A stretch of DNA of 5,003 nt, from positions 1-5,003 of the forward strand of contig JAXFDG010000081.1 of the NCBI GenBank assembly GCA_034173665.1, written 5' to 3'. Position 1 is the stretch's first letter; each line of letters begins with the position of its first letter. Position numbers and translations under genes: made by a program. The stretch comes from Arcanobacterium_A sp034173665 (lineage in GTDB: Bacteria > Actinomycetota > Actinomycetes > Actinomycetales > Actinomycetaceae). Below, in pieces: positions 1-4,333 of this stretch. The notes under the pieces are model-generated. The model had not been told where the DNA came from. It saw only the letters and a program-made list of their open reading frames with translations, and did no database searches.

Positions 1-68
1 AGGGTGCTCCAGAATATGGTGCAGAACTTGGTGATTTGATGCTTACAGTAGGAGATTATGCAAAATGA
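1..68 (+). CDS. 3' end of an unidentified protein-coding gene (partial)
   Basis: Reading from base 3, an open frame runs into a TGA at 66-68 and gives about 21 residues ending in LMLTVGDYAK. The start lies outside the window. The tail is too short to assign a family and I do not recognise it. The main reason to believe it is real is the junction: its TGA overlaps the ATG of the next gene (65-67) in the classic ATGA arrangement, which is typical of translationally coupled genes in one operon. The reading frame also carries no other stop in the visible part. It is probably cotranscribed with the VOC-family gene that follows, so its identity would be the best clue to that gene's substrate. Confidence 0.6.
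   Translation, partial: GAPEYGAELGDLMLTVGDYAK
50..55 (+). promoter_or_regulatory. Ribosome binding site of the VOC gene
   Basis: AGGAGA lies 9 bases before the ATG at 65 and inside the end of the preceding reading frame. It supports ATG 65 as the start and indicates that the downstream gene can recruit ribosomes itself as well as by coupling. Confidence 0.65.
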
Positions 69-619
69 GTGGAGCACTCGATAAGTTGAAGGCCTGCCTT
101 GGTAAAGGGAAGCTGCATGGTCTAACTCATACTGGTGTTACAGTGCGTGATTTTGAAGCTGCCGTGAAGTGGTACAACGAAATGTTTGGTTGGCATCTCA
201 TCAATGAATTAATTATTGAGGGAGAGGCTGCTGATGCACTTGCCGCACTTTACGGGCAAAAGGGTTTGAAAGTTCGACTGGGGTTCTTAGGAACGCAAAG
301 TTCTAATGTTTTAGAAATTTTTGAGTTCCTGCCAAAGACTCCAGAGGAGCCAGTAGTTTGGACTCGTCCAGGATATACACACTGTGCAATTAGTGTAACT
401 AATGCTTTTGCAGTGAAAGCCCAGCTTGAAGCTAAAGGCGTTGAGTTCGTAACTGATGTGCAGTATTCCGGTGGAGCTCATTGGGCATTCATGCGTGATC
501 TTGATGGAAATCTCATTGAAATCATTGATTACCACATGAACCGAATTCCGATTGCGAGTATGTCTAACCTTGTTGGGCGGATTCTGAAGAAAACACAGTT
601 TGGTCATTACTATATGTAG
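65..619 (+). CDS. VOC-superfamily (glyoxalase/bleomycin-resistance/dioxygenase-like) metalloprotein
   Basis: This 184-residue protein has the paired beta-alpha-beta-beta-beta layout of the vicinal oxygen chelate fold. The first half (about 18-90) opens with HTGVTVRDFEAAVKWY and the second half (about 103-156) with YTHCAISV, ending in the family motif RDLDGNLIEI. The four positions that hold the divalent metal are all occupied: H22, E84, H106 and E152. It is therefore probably a working metal enzyme rather than a metal-free binding protein of the superfamily. Members catalyse lactoylglutathione lyase, epimerase or ring-cleavage reactions, or bind drugs, and the sequence alone does not say which. 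Actinobacteria generally lack glutathione, so a classical glyoxalase I role is not assured. A C-terminal tail of about 25 residues follows the fold. The start is chosen for its ribosome binding site and its ATGA overlap with the upstream gene, which suggests one operon. The fold is secure; the substrate is unknown. Confidence 0.88.
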   Translation: MSGALDKLKACLGKGKLHGLTHTGVTVRDFEAAVKWYNEMFGWHLINELIIEGEAADALAALYGQKGLKVRLGFLGTQSSNVLEIFEFLPKTPEEPVVWTRPGYTHCAISVTNAFAVKAQLEAKGVEFVTDVQYSGGAHWAFMRDLDGNLIEIIDYHMNRIPIASMSNLVGRILKKTQFGHYYM

Positions 620-647
620 TTTTTGCAGAGATTTATTTGCTGAATTT

Positions 648-692
648 GTTTCCCTGTGTGCTGACTGGGAATAGCTAGACGCGCAGGGAAAC
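648..692 (+). other. RNA hairpin downstream of the VOC gene, no U-tract
   Basis: GTTTCCCTG (648-656) pairs perfectly with CAGGGAAAC (684-692). With G-U pairs the stem extends inward to about 13 pairs (648-660 with 680-692), leaving a 19-base loop. A second GGGAA at 667-671 could compete for the same TTCCC. Neither side is followed by a run of T, so it is not a textbook intrinsic terminator. It may be a U-less terminator, a 3'-end stabilising structure, or chance. It lies 29 bases after the VOC stop codon. Confidence 0.4.
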
Positions 693-771
693 TAATTAAT
701 ATAGGCAGGAAAACAGAGCATAAATTTCAAGTAATGATTGATAAGTACATATCGTTAAGCGGAGCGATATT

Positions 772-809
772 AAGTGGGGAGCGCTTTCCTATTAGCGCTC
801 CCCACTTTT
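772..809 (+). terminator. Rho-independent terminator candidate for the VOC operon
   Basis: There is a perfect 14-bp inverted repeat, AAGTGGGGAGCGCT (772-785) with AGCGCTCCCCACTT (794-807), separated by 8 bases. The right arm runs straight into TTTT (806-809). The stem is G+C-rich in its core. It sits about 150 bases after the VOC stop and is the best + strand termination signal in the gap, protecting the convergent ald gene from read-through. The T-run is short, so efficiency is uncertain. The minus side lacks a comparable T-run. Confidence 0.65.
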
Positions 810-903
810 ATGTTGCTTGGACCGTGTGTTCGTGCTGGAAAGTGCTATTTTTGGGGATTTTCGTTTCTTGTTTTGCTTTTGCGTGGATGAAAGTTTTAAG
901 TGG

Positions 904-962
904 GAAAATAAAGTCCGTTTCTGCCAAAGAAATTTCGTTAATTTAATGGCAAAAACGGACTT
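904..962 (-). terminator. Rho-independent terminator of ald
   Basis: AAGTCCGTTTCTGCCA (911-926) and TGGCAAAAACGGACTT (947-962) form a 16-position stem with one mismatch (921/952). The 20-base loop contains a further AAATT/AATTT mini-stem (930-934 with 940-944). Read on the minus strand, the stem is followed directly by TTTATTTT, the U-rich tract expected of an intrinsic terminator. It begins 30 bases after the ald stop codon, which fits its role. The + strand side is not U-rich, so it appears directional. Confidence 0.75.
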
Positions 963-992
963 AAAATTTAACGTTGGTTAAGCAAATAGTTA

Positions 993-2108
993 CTAAGCAA
1001 ATAATGCATCTCGATTTTCTGGTTCGAGATCAAATGCTGATGCAACGTGTGGGCAATAGAGCTTTCCGTCATGGGTGGTTAGTCCGCGACGAAGATCAAG
1101 ACGTTCCCGACATGCTTCTTCCCAGCCCTTATCTGCCAACAAAAGCATATAGCGCATAGTGGCATTGGTTAGGGCATAGGTAGAAGTGTTTGGCATTACG
1201 CCAGGCATATTAGCAACGCAGTAGAAGGTTGAATTGTGTACCTTGAAGGTTGGGTCTGCATGAGTAGTTGGATGCGAATCTTCAAAACATCCACCTTGGT
1301 CAATTGCAATATCTACAAGCACTGAACCTGGCTTCATATTTGCTACCATCTCGTTGGTGACAAGATGTGGGGCGCGTGCGCCCGGAATAAGAACTGAGCC
1401 AATCACAACATCTGCATCTTTTAGAGCTTCTGCAATTGCAAGTGGAGTGGAGTAAGCGGTATCAAGTTCATCGCGATTTACATCTTCGATGTAGCTCATA
1501 CGCTCGAGGTTTACGTCGAATACGGTTACTCGTGAGCCCATCCCAGCAGCTACCTTTGCGGCTTCATAGCCAGCTACACCGCCACCAAGGACAACAGTCT
1601 TTGCGCGAGCAGTGCCAGTTGTGCCGCCCATTAAAATGCCGCGTCCACCTTCTGATTTCATCAAAAGATTGGCGGCAATTTGTGCGGAAAGGCGACCAGC
1701 TACTTCGGACATTGGAGAAAGTAGTGGGAGAGTACCTTTATCGGTTTGTACTGTCTCGTAAGCGATGGAGGTCACCTTACGTTCAAGAAGTTTGTCTGTG
1801 AGTGGTCGATCTGCTGCTAGGTGAAGGTAGGTGAAGAGAAGCTGGCCTTCCTTCATTAACTCGTATTCTGGCTCGATTGGTTCCTTTACCTTCAAAATCA
1901 TGTCGGCAATTGCCCAAACTTCAGCTGCTGTTGGGAGGAGCTGGGCGCCGGCGGCGAGGTATTCGTCGTCGGTAATTGAAGAGCCGATACCTGCACCTGC
2001 TTCAACATATACGGTATGACCGTGACCAACGAGTGCGTTAACACCTTGTGGCGTAATTGCAACACGGTATTCGTTGTTTTTAATTTCTTTTGGAACGCCA
2101 ATAATCAC
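993..2108 (-). CDS. ald: Alanine dehydrogenase
   Basis: This 371-residue enzyme is expected to catalyse reversible NAD-dependent conversion of L-alanine to pyruvate and ammonia in the cytoplasm. The length matches the family. The N-terminal substrate domain starts with PKEIKNNEYRVAITP. The residues known to bind or turn over pyruvate are in place: R15, K75 in LKVKEP, H96 in YLHLAA, and D270 in VDIAIDQGG. The Rossmann motif GGGVAGYEAA (175-184) is followed by an acidic residue, D198 in FDVN, as expected for NAD rather than NADP. The family blocks SPMSEVAGR (131-139) and CVANMPG with NTSTYALTNAT are intact. The start is GTG (2106-2108 on the opposite strand), preceded by AAAGGAG at a 6-base spacing. 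It has its own upstream promoter candidate and a terminator after the stop. It looks like a separate unit from proC, which lies upstream on the same strand. In mycobacteria ald responds to alanine and redox state; no regulator gene is visible here. Confidence 0.97.
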   Translation of the reverse strand: MIIGVPKEIKNNEYRVAITPQGVNALVGHGHTVYVEAGAGIGSSITDDEYLAAGAQLLPTAAEVWAIADMILKVKEPIEPEYELMKEGQLLFTYLHLAADRPLTDKLLERKVTSIAYETVQTDKGTLPLLSPMSEVAGRLSAQIAANLLMKSEGGRGILMGGTTGTARAKTVVLGGGVAGYEAAKVAAGMGSRVTVFDVNLERMSYIEDVNRDELDTAYSTPLAIAEALKDADVVIGSVLIPGARAPHLVTNEMVANMKPGSVLVDIAIDQGGCFEDSHPTTHADPTFKVHNSTFYCVANMPGVMPNTSTYALTNATMRYMLLLADKGWEEACRERLDLRRGLTTHDGKLYCPHVASAFDLEPENRDALFA

Positions 2109-2111
2109 GTC

Positions 2112-2120
2112 TTACTCCTT
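2112..2120 (-). promoter_or_regulatory. Ribosome binding site of ald
   Basis: On the minus strand AAAGGAGT precedes the GTG start at 2108 with about 6 bases between GGAG and GTG. This strong site fixes the non-ATG start. The next residues, IIGVPKE, also match the family's usual N-terminus. Confidence 0.7.
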
Positions 2121-2145
2121 TGTTATAACCTGTGGCGATACAACA

Positions 2146-2175
2146 AATATAGAACGAAATGAGACGCGATGTAAG
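2146..2175 (-). promoter_or_regulatory. Predicted promoter of ald
   Basis: On the minus strand a -10-like TATATT (2151 to 2146, 5 of 6 to consensus) lies 18 bases after a -35-like CTTACA (2175 to 2170, 4 of 6). Transcription would start near 2139, giving a leader of about 30 bases with the ribosome binding site. A perfect 8-base palindrome GTTATAAC (2122-2129) lies within that leader and could be an operator half, but this is weak. The location just downstream of the proC terminator supports independent transcription of ald. Confidence 0.45.
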
Positions 2176-2183
2176 TATATTTG

Positions 2184-2247
2184 AAAAACTGCTACCGCGA
2201 GTTTTATAAAACTGAAAGTTTTTGGTAAAAAATCGTGGTAGTAGCAG
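2184..2247 (-). terminator. Terminator between proC and ald
   Basis: On the minus strand CTGCTACTACCACGA (2247 to 2233) can pair with TCGCGGTAGCAG (2200 to 2189), with a bulge or a shifted register and one mismatch. TTTTT (2188-2184) follows immediately. The loop is large (about 32 bases) and contains the palindrome GTTTTATAAAAC (2201-2212), which could form its own small stem. It begins about 35 bases after the proC stop codon. Stem followed by T-run in the correct orientation makes a proC terminator likely, but the bulge and long loop lower confidence. Confidence 0.55.
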
Positions 2248-2280
2248 GGTAAGTTCATCCCAGTTTTATAGAAAATTTGC

Positions 2281-3102
2281 TCACTTCTGAGCCGAAATTT
2301 CAGTATCGCGAGCAATTGCAGCTTCTACTGCAGCAACCACCGAATTTGAGAAACCAGCCCGTTCGGCAGCGATTAAACCAGCAATTGTGGTTCCGCCCGG
2401 AGAAGTCACTGAATCAACGAGTGCTTGTGGTCGCACCTCTGGTAGAGCTTGTAAAACCGACATCGCTGAACCTGCAACTGCCTGCGCCGCAATCTTCACG
2501 GCCGCTTCTTTCGTCAAACCTGCTGCAAGTGCCCCTCGCGAGAGAGCGTCAATAAACGTGAAAGTCCATGCCGGTGAACAGCCAGCAATCGCAGAAAATG
2601 CCCCAAAATCAGCTTCCTTAATAACCACGGTTTCACCTACAGCCTGGAAAATCTGCTCAACCTTGGCAAGTTGTTCAGTAGATACACGGCTATTTGGGCA
2701 AAGCGCCGTCATTCCCATTTGGATTGCTGAATTTACATTTGGCATAGTGCGCACGATGGCCTGTGCTTGATCGAGCGGTTCACCAAGTTTTGCAAGCGGA
2801 GTGCCACCGGCAATTGAAACAATTAAAGTTTGCAGTTTCCGAGCATCTTCCGAAATCTCAGCCAGAACCTCACGAACTTGGTAAGGCTTTACGCCAAGAA
2901 TCACAATTCCGCCTTCACCCAAAGCGCGGATGAGTTCAGAATTTGAACTAGCTGCAGCCACGCCAGTTTGCGTCGAGAATTGCGCTGCTTTCTCAGGATT
3001 TGTACGGGTGAAGATAATTTCTTCAGGAGCATAAAGCCCGGCCTGAAGTACTCCACGCATTACTGCGCCACCCATTGAACCTGCACCAATAAAACCAAGC
3101 AT
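2281..3102 (-). CDS. proC: Pyrroline-5-carboxylate reductase
   Basis: This 273-residue cytoplasmic enzyme catalyses the last step of proline synthesis, NAD(P)H-dependent reduction of 1-pyrroline-5-carboxylate to L-proline. The N-terminal Rossmann domain begins at once with MLGFIGAGSMGGAV (1-14). It continues with TRTNPEK (32-38, R33 where NADPH-preferring members carry a basic residue), GVKP (70-73), SIAGGTPL (96-103) and RTMPN (118-122). The C-terminal helical dimerisation domain contains AGCSPAW (173-179) and the P5CR signature around LVDSVTSPGGTTIAGL (228-243). The length is normal for the family. The open frame extends 13 codons further upstream, to 3141. ATG 3102 is preferred because GAAGGAGG precedes it by 5 bases and because the protein then starts on the usual family N-terminus. 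Proline genes proA and proB are not in view. It is divergent from the SDR gene. Confidence 0.96.
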   Translation of the reverse strand: MLGFIGAGSMGGAVMRGVLQAGLYAPEEIIFTRTNPEKAAQFSTQTGVAAASSNSELIRALGEGGIVILGVKPYQVREVLAEISEDARKLQTLIVSIAGGTPLAKLGEPLDQAQAIVRTMPNVNSAIQMGMTALCPNSRVSTEQLAKVEQIFQAVGETVVIKEADFGAFSAIAGCSPAWTFTFIDALSRGALAAGLTKEAAVKIAAQAVAGSAMSVLQALPEVRPQALVDSVTSPGGTTIAGLIAAERAGFSNSVVAAVEAAIARDTEISAQK

Positions 3103-3226
3103 GAGATCCTCCTTCGTTTTGTTTAGTCTACATTTTTTCATCAGTGCACGGTGTAGAGTGGGAGGTGTCCGATATTTGGGGCGTGCAGTGCTTGGCGGAT
3201 ATTGGTGAAGCAGGATAAAGAAGATA
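3103..3226. promoter_or_regulatory. Divergent proC/SDR intergenic region with weak promoter candidates
   Basis: The two genes diverge here, so both promoters should lie in or near these 124 bases, but neither is strong. For the SDR gene TTGGGG (3176-3181) and GATATT (3198-3203) are 16 bases apart and would start RNA near 3211. For proC a TAGACT-like -10 lies about 20 bases before the ribosome binding site without a clear -35. Similar GATATTTGGGG and GATATTGGTG segments occur at 3171 and 3198. No operator or hairpin stands out. Confidence 0.25.
3108..3114 (-). promoter_or_regulatory. Ribosome binding site that fixes the proC start
   Basis: On the minus strand AAGGAGG stands 5 bases before ATG at 3102-3100. 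It is an almost complete Shine-Dalgarno sequence and argues against the longer frame that opens at 3141. Confidence 0.75.
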
Positions 3227-3997
3227 GTGAAGGATGCGATGCAGGTGGAAAAACGGAATAAGACGATTCTTGTAACGGGCGCTTCAACCGGTATCGGTCA
3301 AGCCACGGTTCGAGCCCTGCAGCAGGATGGTTATTCAGTATTAGCGACGGCGCGCCGCGAGTCGCGTCTTTCAGCTTTAAGCTCTGAGACTGGTTGCGAT
3401 TATGTTGCGGCGGATTTAACTACTACAGCCGGGATTGTAGCGGTCCGTGAAAAGGCTGCAGAACTGGGCGGGATTCAGGGAATCGTGCTCGCCGTCGGTG
3501 GGGCGCTCGGACTAGACCCAATTGCAACCGGAAGCCTTGCAGAATGGCAAACCATGTACGACCGAAATGTCTTGGCCCCGCTGCGACTAATTCAAGAATT
3601 CTTGCCAGAATTTACCGAACATGGCGGAGATATCGTGTTTATCTCTTCCACTGCTGGGCACGGCACCTACCCTGGTGGTGGTGGATATGTGGCTGCGAAA
3701 CATGCGGAGCGGCAAATCGCGGCGACCTTGCGTCTTGAATTAGTGGGTAAGCCGGTGCGGGTGATTGATATTGCGCCAGGGATGGTAAAGACTGAGGAAT
3801 TCTCGCTGAATCGTTTCCGGGGAGACAAGACCGCGGTAGAAGCAGTTTATGCTGGAGTTGATGAACCGCTCACACCTGAAGATGTAGCAGAAACTGTGCG
3901 TTGGGCGATTTCCCTCCCAGCACATGTAAATATCGATACTTTAGTGGTGCGTCCAGTAGCTCAAGCCTCGAATACACTAGTTGCTCGCAAAAACTGA
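3227..3997 (+). CDS. Short-chain dehydrogenase/reductase, YdfG-like (3-hydroxy acid/serine dehydrogenase type)
   Basis: This is a 256-residue classical SDR, probably a soluble NADP-dependent oxidoreductase. The cofactor motif TGASTGIG covers 17-24. R43 and R44 after the second strand suggest NADP preference, and D63 in AADLT sits where the adenine ring packs. The catalytic tetrad is complete: N114, S141, Y154 and K158 (YVAAK). The late motifs PGMVKTEEFSLNRFRGD (184-200), VYAGV and PLTPEDVAE, plus the PAHVNIDTLVVRPV ending, resemble the YdfG group. Members of that group oxidise serine, 3-hydroxy acids or related compounds, or reduce malonic semialdehyde. The exact substrate is not readable here. 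The usual structural NAG motif is altered to AVGGA (89-93). The start is uncertain: GTG 3227 has only AGGA about 11 bases upstream, while ATG 3239 has AAGGA 4 bases upstream and would give 252 residues. Confidence 0.88.
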   Translation: MKDAMQVEKRNKTILVTGASTGIGQATVRALQQDGYSVLATARRESRLSALSSETGCDYVAADLTTTAGIVAVREKAAELGGIQGIVLAVGGALGLDPIATGSLAEWQTMYDRNVLAPLRLIQEFLPEFTEHGGDIVFISSTAGHGTYPGGGGYVAAKHAERQIAATLRLELVGKPVRVIDIAPGMVKTEEFSLNRFRGDKTAVEAVYAGVDEPLTPEDVAETVRWAISLPAHVNIDTLVVRPVAQASNTLVARKN

Positions 3998-4027
3998 TGT
4001 GATAACATCAAGAAAGTTAAAACTGAA

Positions 4028-4033
4028 TAAAAT
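4028..4033 (+). promoter_or_regulatory. Possible -10 element for the ileS T-box leader
   Basis: TAAAAT matches the -10 consensus at 5 of 6 positions and would start transcription near 4040, just before Stem I of the T-box. No good -35 is seen 16-18 bases upstream. An alternative extended -10-like TGTGATAAC lies at 3998-4006. A 6-bp stem with a GATA loop (3995-4010) overlaps the SDR stop codon and is too weak to be a convincing terminator, so read-through from the SDR gene is also possible. Confidence 0.3.
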
Positions 4034-4039
4034 CAAATG

Positions 4040-4322
4040 AAAAGCATTGATCTGGCTATCACCAGGGAGCTTCCGGAAGAACCGAAATTTGCAGAACTGA
4101 AACTGATTCTGAAAATTTCTTAGTAGAACCGGACGGGTCAGCCCGTCACAGCTGTAATGAGCGGTCACGCTGAACTTCAGCACGGCAACCTTCGTAGATT
4201 CTGCTTTAATGCAGAACGCAACAAGAGCCGAGCTTTCCGCTAAGCGTGGCAAGCGGGGTGGTACCGCGGCGAAGCGTAAACATACGCACGTCGTCCTCGA
4301 TACAAAGTAGTAATGAGGAAGG
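4040..4322 (+). promoter_or_regulatory. T-box riboswitch (translational, actinobacterial ileS type)
   Basis: This leader senses uncharged tRNA-Ile and adjusts IleRS synthesis. Stem I is very short: CTGG (4052-4055) pairs with CCAG (4062-4065), and the loop CTATCA holds an ATC isoleucine codon (4058-4060) as specifier. Next come the CTTCCGGAAG element (4070-4079), an A+T-rich hairpin (4085-4118), GACGGG/CCCGTC (4132-4147) and TTCTGC/GCAGAA (4199-4216). The T-box core GGGTGGTACCGCG lies at 4256-4268. Its TGGT (4259-4262) can pair with a free ACCA end, so the last base fits an A discriminator as in tRNA-Ile. No terminator stem with a T-run precedes ileS. Instead TCCTC (4294-4298) can pair with GAGGA (4315-4319) and hide the ribosome binding site, indicating control of translation. 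Characterised mycobacterial and Nocardia ileS leaders share this plan. The 5' edge is estimated. Confidence 0.9.
4294..4322 (+). promoter_or_regulatory. Shine-Dalgarno sequestering hairpin and ileS ribosome binding site
   Basis: TCCTC (4294-4298), inside the conserved-looking CGTCGTCCTC, is exactly complementary to GAGGA (4315-4319), with a 16-base loop. GAGGAAGG (4315-4322) is the probable ribosome binding site, 11 bases from ATG 4334. In the off state the pairing would mask it. When uncharged tRNA-Ile stabilises the T-box core, the site would be released. Confidence 0.7.
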
Positions 4323-4333
4323 CGATTCGCAAG

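Larger units (their letters stand above)
620..992. other. Gene-free convergent intergenic region
   Basis: This 373-base stretch lies between the 3' ends of the VOC gene (+) and ald (-). Its recognisable contents are three hairpins (648-692, 772-809 and 904-962). A 70-codon frame from 734 to 946 runs straight through the terminator stem at 772-807 and into the left arm of the next one. It lacks a convincing ribosome binding site and gives an unremarkable peptide, so it is not called as a gene. Nothing supports an RNA gene, although a short transcript bounded by these hairpins cannot be excluded. Confidence 0.6.

Noticed and set aside
311..607. A 98-codon minus-strand frame opposite the VOC gene
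   Set aside because: The + strand VOC protein with intact metal ligands explains the region. The antisense product is compositionally odd and shows no motif.
734..946. A 70-codon + strand frame in the VOC-ald gap, with a hydrophobic middle
   Set aside because: It reads through the perfect terminator stem at 772-807 and into the left arm of the ald terminator, has no convincing ribosome binding site, and has no recognisable family feature.
1436..2019. Plus-strand frames opposite ald
   Set aside because: They are antisense shadows of a full-length, fully conserved alanine dehydrogenase.
2277..2770. Plus-strand frames opposite proC
   Set aside because: They are antisense shadows of an intact pyrroline-5-carboxylate reductase, with no ribosome binding sites or motifs.
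3103..3141. N-terminal extension of proC by 13 codons
   Set aside because: The strong AAGGAGG 5 bases before ATG 3102 and the family's normal N-terminus favour the shorter protein. The extension would contain that ribosome binding site.
3995..4010. TGATGT-GATA-ACATCA hairpin over the SDR stop codon
   Set aside because: Only six A+T-rich pairs and no following T-run, so it is unlikely to terminate transcription. It is mentioned only under the promoter candidate.
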